Program-made: the position numbers and the translations under genes
Notes under the pieces: generated by a model
What the model was told of the DNA's origin: nothing
The model's input: the letters and a program-made list of their open reading frames with translations, nothing else
Databases searched by the model: none
Assembly: GCF_002994615.1 (NCBI RefSeq)
Contig: NZ_PVNK01000064.1
Location: 1 to 64,000, forward strand
Reading direction: 5' to 3'
DNA: 64,000 nucleotides
DNA from: Enhygromyxa salina
Lineage (GTDB): Bacteria; Myxococcota_A; Polyangia; Nannocystales; Nannocystaceae
Shown: in pieces, positions 42,859-51,325 of the stretch
How the letters are laid out: each line of letters starts with the position of its first letter
Numbering within the stretch: the first letter of the stretch is position 1

Positions 42859-43646
42859 GGTGTCCCGGTGTCGTCAGGTTGGGATTCGAAGTCGTCGGTC
42901 GAGGGGAAAGCCTCGGGGTTGGAGAGTCGTCGGGTTGGGGCCCGGTGTCGAGCCAGGCGGGTGTCTTCGTGCTCGGGCCGCTCGAGCACCCGGACCTGGA
43001 TCTGGCCGAGAGACCCGAGCATGCCCCGTAGAGGCTGCCCGGCCACCGTCTGGGGCTGGTCGAAGATCATCAGCTCGCCGACGACCTCCACGCGGTCGCC
43101 AGCGTAGAGCGCGATGGTGTCGTGGGCGCCGCGCTCCTCCTTGGGCGCGATGACCCGGGCGTCTTCGAGCTGCTCGAGACCGACGAGGCCGCTCTCGTCC
43201 TCGAGCAAGATCAGCTCGGCGGCGATCGCCGTGGCCCGCGAAGACCGGGCGCGGTTTTGGTAGACGCAGGCGTGCGCCCCGGTACCGAGCGCGCCCTCGC
43301 CGACGCGCAGGTCCCCGGCGAGGTGGACCTCGCCGGCCCTGGCCGCGGCGATCGTCGTGATCGGCAGCTCCTCGAGCTTGGCCACGCGCAGGTCGAAGTC
43401 GGGCTTGCGCCGCAGACCGCGGGCGCCCTTCTTCTTGCGCATCAAGGAGTTGGTCAGGATCATGACCCCGACCGCGAGGGTGATCAGCAGCGCGACCTTG
43501 GCCCACGGCGCGTCGAGCAGCCAGTTGATCTCGCCCTCGTCGTCGGGGACCGGGGTGCCGCCGAGGTCCGGCGGGCCGAGGGCCGAGGCGAGGGTCAGGA
43601 CTCGAGCGGCGATCCAGGCCGGGGCGAGTTGACAAGAGATGAGCAT
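42855..43646 (-). CDS. Membrane protein with GIDE-like beta domain
   Basis: In the 263-residue protein, an N-terminal signal/anchor and a second transmembrane helix (about 48-66) are followed by a beta-rich domain. Its pattern (I-x-A-ARAGEVHLAGDLRVGEGAL, CVYQNRARSS, LLEDESGLVGLE, GDRVEVVGELMI) resembles the GIDE/BAM domain of bacterial and mitochondrial E3-like membrane proteins. No RING is present. Assignment is by pattern and tentative. It lies 15 bp after the retropepsin gene and overlaps the next lipoprotein gene (ATGA), so the three form an operon. Confidence 0.65.
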   Translation of the reverse strand: MLISCQLAPAWIAARVLTLASALGPPDLGGTPVPDDEGEINWLLDAPWAKVALLITLAVGVMILTNSLMRKKKGARGLRRKPDFDLRVAKLEELPITTIAAARAGEVHLAGDLRVGEGALGTGAHACVYQNRARSSRATAIAAELILLEDESGLVGLEQLEDARVIAPKEERGAHDTIALYAGDRVEVVGELMIFDQPQTVAGQPLRGMLGSLGQIQVRVLERPEHEDTRLARHRAPTRRLSNPEAFPSTDDFESQPDDTGTP

Positions 43647-43661
43647 GTTCGCGCTGCCTTG

Positions 43662-44891
43662 CTACCAGTGCGCTTCGACCAGCATCAGGGTGAATTCGAC
43701 CGGGCCCGTGTCTTCGCCGTCCTCCACGACCTGGCCGATCAGCAGCGAGCGCCCGGTCTCCCCCGGCTCGATCCGCGCGACCCGCTCGCCGTAGAGCCGC
43801 GGCCCGTCCTTGAAGTCGACCCGCGGCATGGCGTCCTCGATCGCCACGCTGCCGTTGTTGGTCATGGTCACGACCCAGCGGATGCGCCCGAGCCAGATCT
43901 CCGGCCGCCCCTCGACCTGCATGCTCAGCATCGGCCCGATGTCGTAGGCGCGGTTGGGCCGGCCCTCGTGGATGCGCGGCAGCAGGCGCATGCGGTTGCC
44001 CTGGTAGTCCATCTGGACCAGGAACTCGCGCATCACGTTGAGCCCGAGCAGGCCCCCGGTCCGATCGGTGGCGCACGAGTCGCAGACCGAGACCAGCAAG
44101 CCGGGTACCCGGGTGCCGCCGAGGCTCAGGGCCGGGAGGTGGACCATCCGAGACTCGCGCAGGCCGCTCGCGGTGTTGAACTCGAGGCTCGGGGCGTCGT
44201 CGGGCACCTCGATCCCGAGCTCGCGCGCGGTCGCGGACGTGATCGTCGTGTACGACGCACCCGTGTCGAACAGGTAGTCGAGCTGCTTGGTCTGGCCGTC
44301 CGCGCCCTCGAGCTCGACCGACAAGAAGATCGCCGCGCCCTGCTCCGTGAACGGCACCACGATGTCGCCGTCGAGGGCCACCCGAGTGTTCTCGATCTCG
44401 GGCACGGGAAACTCTCCGCCGCCGGGGTCGATCGTGTCGGCGGCCTCATGCCCGAACGCGCTCAGCGCCCGCGTCGCCGGGTGCGTGTCACCGAGGCGAC
44501 CCTGGACAACCCACTCGCAGCTGCGAAGCGCGGTTCCGACCAGATCCGGGACGAGCAAGACCGCGATCATCATCGCGCTCGCGTTCCAGACCCCGGGCAG
44601 CCAGGCCATCACGGCCTTGATGCGCTTGGGCCGGTCGTGGTGCTTCCAGGCCGCGATCACGAAGGGCAGGCCAAAGGTCAGCGCGATCGCCAGCAGCCAC
44701 AGCCACGCCGGGTGCGTGCCCTCGTTGGCGCTGTGTGCGAGCGAGAACGCGGTGACCAGCGCGACCACGGTGACGGCGACCGACAGCAAGCTGAGCACGA
44801 CCCAGCCGAGCGCGACCATGATCGGGCGGAGCGGGCGGATCGGGTCGACCGGACGGCTCGAGGCCACCTGCCGTGGGCTGGGCTCGGTCAC
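43662..44891 (-). CDS. Membrane retropepsin-like aspartic protease
   Basis: The 409-residue protein has three hydrophobic segments in the first 120 residues (about 29-52, 61-80 and 97-118), then an aspartyl-protease domain with catalytic D199-T-G-A-S and the flap/second-half motif LLGLNVMREFLVQMDY. Single-domain retropepsins must dimerise to form the active site. Residues after about 330 form an Ig-like beta domain. GTG start (44891); TACATT lies nine bases before it. It is the first gene of a three-gene operon with the GIDE-like and TPR-like proteins. Confidence 0.82.
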   Translation of the reverse strand: MTEPSPRQVASSRPVDPIRPLRPIMVALGWVVLSLLSVAVTVVALVTAFSLAHSANEGTHPAWLWLLAIALTFGLPFVIAAWKHHDRPKRIKAVMAWLPGVWNASAMMIAVLLVPDLVGTALRSCEWVVQGRLGDTHPATRALSAFGHEAADTIDPGGGEFPVPEIENTRVALDGDIVVPFTEQGAAIFLSVELEGADGQTKQLDYLFDTGASYTTITSATARELGIEVPDDAPSLEFNTASGLRESRMVHLPALSLGGTRVPGLLVSVCDSCATDRTGGLLGLNVMREFLVQMDYQGNRMRLLPRIHEGRPNRAYDIGPMLSMQVEGRPEIWLGRIRWVVTMTNNGSVAIEDAMPRVDFKDGPRLYGERVARIEPGETGRSLLIGQVVEDGEDTGPVEFTLMLVEAHW

Positions 44892-45056
44892 GTGGACCAA
44901 AATGTAGCAGTTCGGGCGCTCGCCAAGCCCTTCTCGTCTCCTTTGGTCCAATTCCGGTTGTCAGGCCGGTCCTGCGCGGCCTCGCCGGCGCCCGCGCCGA
45001 GCGGCGCCGAGATGCGCGAATTGCCGAGATCGTCAGCAACGCGGCGTACCAATTGG

Positions 45057-45085
45057 TTGGATCGCGGTGTGCTTCACACTAAGAT
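45057..45085 (+). promoter_or_regulatory. Sigma70-type promoter TTGGAT-N17-TAAGAT
   Basis: Good -35 (45057-45062) and -10 (45080-45085) with ideal spacing precede the response regulator gene; the ATG is 12 nt beyond the -10, leaving a leader of only a few bases. Confidence 0.65.
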
Positions 45086-45097
45086 CCACCGGTTCCA

Positions 45098-46228
45098 ATG
45101 CCCGGGCCCCCGAGCGCCAAGCCACCGATCTTCAAGATCGGGTTCGAGTCCTACGACGATTTTCTCGTCGAGTACGGCGACCACCTCCGCAAGGGGGTGC
45201 TGATGCTGCCTGGTGAGACGGGCCTAGGTCCAGGTCAGGACGTGCGCATCAAGCTCGTGCTGCCCAACGAGAAGGTCCTCTACATCAAGGGCACGACTCG
45301 GGAGCAAACGTCTGGGACCTACGCGACGCTCGGGTCCAAGGCCAACACCGACGAGATCCAGGTCCAGCTCGTCGGCTTCTCGGCCGAGCAGACCCAGGCG
45401 CTCGAGAGCTGCGTGAGCGGGGCGATCTCGACCGAGCCTGCGCAGGCAGCCGAGCCCGAGGCCACCGGCCCGATCAACCTCTTGCTGGTCGACGACTCGG
45501 TCGGCGTCCGGATCGAGCTTGGCGACGCGCTGCGCGACCGCGGGCTGCGAGTCCGCGTGGCCGAGAACGGCCTGGTTGCGATCGCCGCCGCGCTCAAGCG
45601 GCCGCCCGACATCATCCTGTCCGACGTCGAGATGCCGGTCATGGACGGCTGGACCTTCCTCCGCATGACCCGGGCCCGCCAGCGGCTCAGCCACATCCCC
45701 TTCGTGTTCTTCACCCGTCTGACCGACGACCTCTCGCGCCTCCAGGCCTACCGCATGGGCGTCGAGGACTTCCTGTCCAAGGACACCGGACCGGAGGAGG
45801 TCCTCGCTCGCCTTCAGGGCGTGCTCGCCCGCCACCAGAACCGCCCGAGCGCGGCCGCGGCCGCGGCCGCCAGCCAGGCCCAGGGTCTGCGCGGCGACCT
45901 CGTCCACGTCAAGCTCGGCAGCTTGATGTCCTTCCTCGAGTCCGAGAAACGCAGCGGCCGCCTGCTGCTCGACAACGGCCAAGACCAGGCCGTGCTCGAG
46001 ATCGTCAACGGGGCGCTGTCGGGGGTCGAGAACCTCGGCAACTATGCGCACGCGCACGACCGCGTGTTCGAGCTGCTCGACTGGCCCAACGGCAGCTTCG
46101 AGTTCGCCCAGGCCGACGAGCACGACATGCCCGCGCCCGCCGGCGATCCGACCCCGATGACCTACCTGCTGATGGAGCACGCGCGCCGAGCCGACGAGGC
46201 CGCCGAGGCTGCCAACACCGACAGCTGA
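45098..46228 (+). CDS. PilZ-like / receiver / DUF4388 response regulator
   Basis: The 376-residue, three-part regulator has a PilZ-like N-terminal domain (about 8-105) of the type found in many myxobacterial regulators. A receiver domain (about 126-240) carries acidic D132/D133, phospho-acceptor D176, T206 and K228. A C-terminal DUF4388 (PATAN) domain (about 262-365) includes LGSLMSFLESEKRSGRLLL. DUF4388 proteins occur in motility and development circuits as protein-interaction outputs, and the receiver is complete, so phosphorylation control is expected. An Ala-rich linker (about 251-260) joins REC and PATAN. Confidence 0.9.
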   Translation: MPGPPSAKPPIFKIGFESYDDFLVEYGDHLRKGVLMLPGETGLGPGQDVRIKLVLPNEKVLYIKGTTREQTSGTYATLGSKANTDEIQVQLVGFSAEQTQALESCVSGAISTEPAQAAEPEATGPINLLLVDDSVGVRIELGDALRDRGLRVRVAENGLVAIAAALKRPPDIILSDVEMPVMDGWTFLRMTRARQRLSHIPFVFFTRLTDDLSRLQAYRMGVEDFLSKDTGPEEVLARLQGVLARHQNRPSAAAAAAASQAQGLRGDLVHVKLGSLMSFLESEKRSGRLLLDNGQDQAVLEIVNGALSGVENLGNYAHAHDRVFELLDWPNGSFEFAQADEHDMPAPAGDPTPMTYLLMEHARRADEAAEAANTDS

Positions 46229-46264
46229 GCGTTCGCCATGGCCCGAGGTCGATCCGAGGTGAGG

Positions 46265-46270
46265 TAGATT
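46265..46270 (+). promoter_or_regulatory. -10-like TAGATT before the GD-rich lipoprotein
   Basis: TAGATT, six bases, ATG, in the 48-bp gap after the response regulator gene; no Shine-Dalgarno. Confidence 0.5.
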
Positions 46271-46276
46271 CCCGGC

Positions 46277-47239
46277 ATGCATCGCCGTGCCACTGTTCTC
46301 GCCTTGTGCCTCGTCGGGTGTTCGACCGGCGAGGAGACCCTCAGCACCGACACCTTCTCGACCCTCGACAACGAGGACGCCGAGACCTCCGGCGATGGCG
46401 ACTCCGGCGATGGTGACGGCGACACGGTCGGCGACGGCGACGGCGACGGTGACGGCGACTCCGGCGACGGTGACTCCGGCGACGGTGACTCCGGCGACGG
46501 CGACGGTGACTCCGGCGACGGTGACGGCGACTCCGGCGACGGCGACGGCGACGGTGACTCCGGCGACGGCGACGTCTGCGATCGCAATCTCTACGTCCAC
46601 CACCTCGACAACAACAGCTGGGACACGCAGCCGCTCGACGCCGTGTGGACGGGACCCAACGCGCCGCCGTGCAGCGTCGAGCCCATGGCCACGAACTACC
46701 TCGAGATCTGGGATCAGCTCCTGGTCTGGGGCGCAGACGGGTTCTTCTACCGACGCGTCGGTGGGGCCTGGCAGCCGCCGGAGCCGATCGCCGACCGCTG
46801 GGCAGTGATCGCGGACCTCCCCCTCGACTCGGTCCACTACACGCCGCCGCTCAACGGCTCCAGCAGCGCCGTCCTGGTCTTCACCTCGCTGCCGACTGCG
46901 TACGTCTATGAGGTGTTCGAAGATGGGTCCTCGACCTACGACCAGAGCATCGAGATGATGGACGAGCCGCTCCCCGGACCGCCGCAGAGCAGCTCGAGGC
47001 GCAACTGGGCGGTGGTCCTCGCCAATGCCGAGCTCTTGGGTCAGGCCGAATGGTGGACCTCCTGGCAAGGCTTCGACAACGGCAAGGTCTACCGGGCTGA
47101 CGGCGCGTTCATATGGGACAGCTGGGCCGAGAACCAGGCGCCTGTGTTCGTGGGCGCGCCCGGCAGCCTCGATCCGAGCACGATCGAGGCCGGCTGGGGT
47201 GACTACGACCTCAACCGCGCCTACCTCGTCGGCCCCTGA
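46277..47239 (+). CDS. GD/S-repeat lipoprotein
   Basis: This 320-residue lipoprotein has a short signal with lipobox CLVGC and a long (Gly-Asp)n tract with Ser interruptions (about residues 38-96, DNA 46390-46575). A C-terminal domain of about 220 residues follows, rich in Trp and Tyr, with kelch/beta-propeller-like spacing (LYVHHLDNNSWDTQPL; NYLEIWDQLLVWGADGFFYRR). The family is not recognised. The GD tract is probably a flexible, possibly Ca2+-binding spacer. Its 3' end overlaps the convergent histidine kinase gene by 19 bp. Confidence 0.8.
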   Translation: MHRRATVLALCLVGCSTGEETLSTDTFSTLDNEDAETSGDGDSGDGDGDTVGDGDGDGDGDSGDGDSGDGDSGDGDGDSGDGDGDSGDGDGDGDSGDGDVCDRNLYVHHLDNNSWDTQPLDAVWTGPNAPPCSVEPMATNYLEIWDQLLVWGADGFFYRRVGGAWQPPEPIADRWAVIADLPLDSVHYTPPLNGSSSAVLVFTSLPTAYVYEVFEDGSSTYDQSIEMMDEPLPGPPQSSSRRNWAVVLANAELLGQAEWWTSWQGFDNGKVYRADGAFIWDSWAENQAPVFVGAPGSLDPSTIEAGWGDYDLNRAYLVGP

Positions 47240-48675
47240 GCGGGGACCCGGAGCCGAAACACCGCGCCAGGGTCGGCGCTGTCGAGGTGCTCGAGCGACC
47301 CGTCCATGCTCTCGGCCAGGCCCTGCGAGACGGCGAGCCCGAGCCCCGTGCCCTGCCCGGGGCCGCGAGTGGTGAAGAAGGGCTCGAACAGGCGCGGGCG
47401 GACGTCGTCGGGCACACCCTTGCCGTTGTCGCGCACGTCGATCGCCAGCTCGGTCCCGAGCTCCCGGACCCGGATCCGCACCCGCGGCTCGTCGGCCTCG
47501 CCCTCGGCGGCCGCGCGCGCGCCGTTGAGCACCAGGTTGATCAGGATCTGCTCGACCAGCCCCGGGTCGGCGAGGGCCTCGAGCTCGGGATCGCCGGCGA
47601 CCTCGAGCGCGACGCCGCCGCAGCGAGGGTCGGCGCGCAGCAGCGACACGACCTCCTGGGCCCGGGCGACGGCCGAGAACGCGACGGTCTGCTTCTTGGC
47701 CGGCTTCGAGTAGTCGAGGAGCTGGCCGACGATGGCCTGAATCCGCTGGGTCTGCGCCTGGACCCGCTCGAGCAGATCGCGGTCGTCGTCGGCGAGCGCG
47801 GGCTCGTCGAGCAGCAGCTCGGTGTAGCCGACGATCGCCGCGAGCGGGTTGCCGACCTCGTGGGCGACCCCGGCGGCGAGGCGACCGATCGCGGCCAGGC
47901 GCTCGGATCGCTGGAGGCGCTCGCCCTGGCTCGCGAGCGTCGACTGGTGCTCGCGCAGCGCGGTGATCATGTTGTTGAACGCGAGCGCGAGCTCGGCGAG
48001 CTCGGCGGGGCCGTCGGTCGGGGCCTCGACGTCGAGCTCACCCTTGGCCACGCGCGCGACCGCGAGCTCGAGCGCGCGCATCGGCCGGAGCACCTGGAGC
48101 TCGAGCAGGAGGCCGCCGAGCACGAGCAGCAGCAGGCCCACGCCCCCGGCGACGATCAGCGTCTCGCGCCAGTCGTGGCGCGAGGCCCAGGGCGAGTGCT
48201 CGGCGATCATCCGCAAGTTGACGCGCTGGCTGTCGCGGGTCGGGATCGGCTCGTCGATGAGCAGCAGCTGGTAGCGGTCGAGGAGCTCGTCGTCCACGCG
48301 CGAGCCGAGCTCGGTCGCGGGCGTCGGCAAGGCCTCGAAGCCCGCGTGGACGCCGACGCTGGCGAGGACCTCGAGCTCGCCGTCGCCGCGGACGCGGTGG
48401 ACCTCGTAGGACACGCCGAGCTGGGCGGCGGAGTCATGCAGGAGCTCGTCGAGCGCCTCGGGCTGGAAGTCGCCGCCGCGAAACGAGCGCGACGCGAGCA
48501 CCGCGAGCCCGCGCGCGTGGGTCTGGAGCCGCTCGACCTCCTGTTGGTCGTGGCGACGCTGGCCCAGCCACTCGGCCGTGAACGAGAGCGAGGCCACGGC
48601 CATGACCAGCACGATCGCCAGCATCGCGATCAGCTCCACGCGCAAGCTGGCCCGGCGCGTGGTGGCCTTGGTCAA
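47221..48675 (-). CDS. Membrane sensor histidine kinase
   Basis: The 484-residue kinase has two transmembrane helices (about 14-35 and 171-192) flanking a sensor domain of about 130 residues. HAMP (about 195-245), HisKA with phospho-acceptor His272 (GVAHEVGNPLAAI), and HATPase_c with N, G1 (DNGKGVP) and G2 (GTGLGLAVSQ) boxes follow. No receiver partner is adjacent on this strand. TTG start at 48675, supported because it overlaps the stop of the small upstream gene as TTGA. Confidence 0.92.
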   Translation of the reverse strand: MTKATTRRASLRVELIAMLAIVLVMAVASLSFTAEWLGQRRHDQQEVERLQTHARGLAVLASRSFRGGDFQPEALDELLHDSAAQLGVSYEVHRVRGDGELEVLASVGVHAGFEALPTPATELGSRVDDELLDRYQLLLIDEPIPTRDSQRVNLRMIAEHSPWASRHDWRETLIVAGGVGLLLLVLGGLLLELQVLRPMRALELAVARVAKGELDVEAPTDGPAELAELALAFNNMITALREHQSTLASQGERLQRSERLAAIGRLAAGVAHEVGNPLAAIVGYTELLLDEPALADDDRDLLERVQAQTQRIQAIVGQLLDYSKPAKKQTVAFSAVARAQEVVSLLRADPRCGGVALEVAGDPELEALADPGLVEQILINLVLNGARAAAEGEADEPRVRIRVRELGTELAIDVRDNGKGVPDDVRPRLFEPFFTTRGPGQGTGLGLAVSQGLAESMDGSLEHLDSADPGAVFRLRVPAQGPTR

Positions 48676-48887
48676 CGGATCACACGCAGTCGCGGGGAGC
48701 GCAGGCCGCGGTCTGGGTCAGCGGCGCGCGCGGGCGCCAGCGAGTTCGCTTGATTGTGATCACAGCGCGCGCACCCGACCTGCGCGGGCTTGCCGATACG
48801 CAGCCAGCGAACCATGAGCCACACGGCGGCCGCGACCAGGGTCGTCATCGTCGCCAGCTCGTGGAACCACTGCGGGAGCTCGAGCAC
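48672..48887 (-). CDS. Small membrane protein with CxxC, coupled to the histidine kinase
   Basis: The 71-residue frame (GTG start) has one transmembrane helix (about 14-31) followed by basic residues and G-C39-A-R-C42-D-H-N, then a disordered Arg/Pro tail. The CARCDHN motif could bind a metal. The stop overlaps the TTG start of the histidine kinase, so the two are translated together. It may tune or anchor the kinase; no family name assigned. Confidence 0.55.
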   Translation of the reverse strand: MLELPQWFHELATMTTLVAAAVWLMVRWLRIGKPAQVGCARCDHNQANSLAPARAADPDRGLRSPRLRVIR

Positions 48888-48909
48888 GGCCCAAGCGTAG
48901 CGCCGCGGC

Positions 48910-50547
48910 TCATGTCCGTCGAGGCCGCCTCGCCAGCCCGAGTAACCATCCGCCCAGGCCGAGGGCCGCGAGCACCGCCACGCCGCCGAGCCCGAGCGCG
49001 ATCTGCCACAGCCCGTCGGCCTCGGTCGCCTTGCTCAGCCGCCAGGCGCCGAAGCCGAGGGTGTCGAACTGCGCCGCGGTCCAGGCCGCGCGAGCCTTGC
49101 CCGCGCGCCAAAACTCGAGCGCGGGCTGCTGCAGCGCCCAAAAGCTGAACACCGGGGTCGCCTCGAGCCGCCAGTCCGACACGGACATGTAGCGGTCGCG
49201 GCCGTAGTCCTGATTGAGCTGCCAGTAGAGCTGAAACACCGAGTGGCTGGCCAGCCAGGCCTGGAGGGGCACGCTCCCGCCGAGCACGGTCAGCGCCGCC
49301 GCGCGCTTGGGCCAGGCGTGGCTCGACCAGCGCTCGAGCCAGCCGGCGAGCGGCACGAGCAAGAAGGGCACCGTCGGCACGAGGTAGCGTGGACCGATCG
49401 CCCAGCCGCCGTGCCAGTCGCTGCGGCACGCGACAAACACCAGCCGGGTCAGCGCGAGGGCGAGCACGAAGGAGGCCGTCGCGGCGTCGCGGCGGCGCAG
49501 GGCCGGCCACGCCAGCCCGGCCACGATCAGCGGCGGCGAGTACCACAGCAAGCTGCGACCCGGGGCGATCAACATCGTGGCCAGACCCTCGAAGGGCCAG
49601 ACCCAGTGGCCGTAGTGATCGAAGCGCCCGGTCTCGAAGGGCGAGCCGAAGCGCCACCACTGCGAGTAGCCGAGCAGCAGGAGGCCGGCGGCGCCGAGGC
49701 TCAGGGCGATCAGCCAGGTCCGACGGTGATCGTGGGCTGCGAGCTCGGGCCCCGAGCCCGAACCTGAACCCGAGCCCGAACCCGACCCGGACCCCGCCAG
49801 GGCGTAGCCGAGCAGGCAGGGGAGCGCGATGAAGTTGAGCACGTGAACATGGACGCTGATCCCCGCCAGCAACGCCGCGATCCACAGGTGTCGAGCTTTG
49901 GAGCTCTCGCGCCAGCGGCTGATCTCGAGCGCCGATCCAAGCAGCACGAGCGCGCTGAGGGGCTCGCTGAGCAGGGTCCCGGCGTAGGCCCAGGCGGTGG
50001 TCCCGAGCGCGTAGATCAGGGCCGTCAGCAGCGACGCGCGCGGTCCGTGACCGAGGACCCGGAGCCACAGCCCGAACACGAGGGCCGCGAGCGGCGTGAT
50101 CAAGCAGTTGGTCAGGCTCACGACCAGGCGCTGCCAGTCGGCCTCGTGGGTCCGGCGGTGGAAGGTGAACAGGTCCGAGCGCACGGCGTAGCGCCACAGC
50201 TTGGGGACCTCGTCGACGCTCGCGTTGGCGAGCGCGTAAAGGGGCATTGCGACGATCGACAGGCCGTGACCGAAGAAGCCGTAGCGCTGGCCGTCGCGGC
50301 CCGGCGCCCAGCCGAAGGTGCCGCTTTGTCGGTCGGCGCGCTCACCGGTCCGCTTGGGGATCCCGGCGATCGTGAGATCGTGATCCTCGACCAGGCTCTG
50401 GGTCGTCTGGAACACGATCTCGTCGTCGGGGTAGCTGATGCGCCCCGGCGCCGTACACGTGAACACGCAGCTACACAGCAGCACGAGCGCCAGCCATGGC
50501 AGCCCGGCGAGGAGCCTCGCTCGTCGCCTGTGTCGCTCGTCGCTCAA
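48910..50547 (-). CDS. Multi-pass glycosyltransferase, PMT/ArnT-like
   Basis: The 545-residue integral membrane protein has about eleven hydrophobic helices. A periplasmic loop after the first helix contains acidic PDDE (GRISYPDDEIVFQTTQSL), the position of the catalytic Asp-Glu in GT-C transferases, and a WHGGWAIGPRYLVP motif is typical of this group. It would transfer sugar from a polyprenyl-phosphate donor. An unusual (Gly-Ser)8 run sits in one loop (DNA about 49746-49800). TTG start chosen because it opens a basic N-terminus before helix 1; confidence in the start is low. Confidence 0.8.
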   Translation of the reverse strand: MSDERHRRRARLLAGLPWLALVLLCSCVFTCTAPGRISYPDDEIVFQTTQSLVEDHDLTIAGIPKRTGERADRQSGTFGWAPGRDGQRYGFFGHGLSIVAMPLYALANASVDEVPKLWRYAVRSDLFTFHRRTHEADWQRLVVSLTNCLITPLAALVFGLWLRVLGHGPRASLLTALIYALGTTAWAYAGTLLSEPLSALVLLGSALEISRWRESSKARHLWIAALLAGISVHVHVLNFIALPCLLGYALAGSGSGSGSGSGSGSGPELAAHDHRRTWLIALSLGAAGLLLLGYSQWWRFGSPFETGRFDHYGHWVWPFEGLATMLIAPGRSLLWYSPPLIVAGLAWPALRRRDAATASFVLALALTRLVFVACRSDWHGGWAIGPRYLVPTVPFLLVPLAGWLERWSSHAWPKRAAALTVLGGSVPLQAWLASHSVFQLYWQLNQDYGRDRYMSVSDWRLEATPVFSFWALQQPALEFWRAGKARAAWTAAQFDTLGFGAWRLSKATEADGLWQIALGLGGVAVLAALGLGGWLLGLARRPRRT

Positions 50548-50603
50548 ACGGGACCTTGGCCCCCGGACGCGGTCGTCTCGCGGATTCGGGAGACCGGGGT
50601 CAC

Positions 50604-51083
50604 TCAGCCGGTGGTGCCGCCGCCGCCGTCCATGTCGGTCACGCAGGCCGCGGCGTCGTAGGTGCAGGTGATCGGATCACAGCCCAGTGTCCCGCCGGAG
50701 TAGCCGAGGTCCATGCAGGTGAAGCCGCCGAGGTTCCCGCCGTCGCATTGCTCGCCGTCGTCGATGAGCCCGTTGCCGCAGATCGGGTTGCCGGTCGTGT
50801 CGCCGTCGCCCGGGCCCGTGTCGCCGTCGCCGTCGCCGGTCCCGGTGTCGCCGGGGTCCGTGTCGCCGTCGCCGTCGCCGTCGCCGCTGGGCAGGTCTTG
50901 GGGCACCTCCGTGTCGGCCGAGTCGCCCGACTCGGCCGAGTCGCCCGAGGTGTCCGTGTCTGCGCCGGTCTGTTGGGTCGAGTAGCCCTGAGTCATGAAC
51001 GCGTTGGGCTCTTGTGGATCAGGGGCGCACGCGAGCAGACCGAGGACCAAGCAAGGTGTAAGGACGAAAGCAAACCGGCGCAT
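50604..51083 (-). CDS. GD-linker lipoprotein with DUF4215-like Cys-rich repeat
   Basis: The 159-residue lipoprotein has a lipobox LLAC, a Ser/Asp/Thr and (Gly-Asp)n linker (about 30-95), then one Cys-rich repeat ICGNGLIDDGEQCDGGNLGG followed by Cys pairs. This matches the DUF4215/Myxococcus cysteine-rich repeat on secreted proteins. The start at 51083 is chosen for the signal peptide and because a TTGACG-N17-GATTCT promoter lies directly upstream. The C-terminus is Gly-rich. Confidence 0.85.
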   Translation of the reverse strand: MRRFAFVLTPCLVLGLLACAPDPQEPNAFMTQGYSTQQTGADTDTSGDSAESGDSADTEVPQDLPSGDGDGDGDTDPGDTGTGDGDGDTGPGDGDTTGNPICGNGLIDDGEQCDGGNLGGFTCMDLGYSGGTLGCDPITCTYDAAACVTDMDGGGGTTG

Positions 51084-51092
51084 CACCAATGG

Positions 51093-51121
51093 AGAATCGC
51101 GCTTGGCCACGATTGCGTCAA
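51093..51121 (-). promoter_or_regulatory. Sigma70-type promoter TTGACG-N17-GATTCT
   Basis: Perfectly spaced -35 (51116-51121) and -10 (51093-51098) on the minus strand, nine bases before the ATG of the DUF4215-like lipoprotein. A leader of a few bases at most is predicted. Confidence 0.65.
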
Positions 51122-51325
51122 GAAAAAACGACCTGCCAAGAGTCACAGAACCCCCGATAGACTGGCTAGATTGGCGTAATTCGAGCTCGCGGACGTGGGC
51201 GCGGGCACAGCTTGGGCACCCTCGGGGCCTGCAGCGCGGCCCCAGCCTCGCGCGGACGTTGTTCACGCGTCGAGATGCGCGACATTCGAGGCAGTTGCCG
51301 GTCACCATGCTAGAGCGAGCTCACC

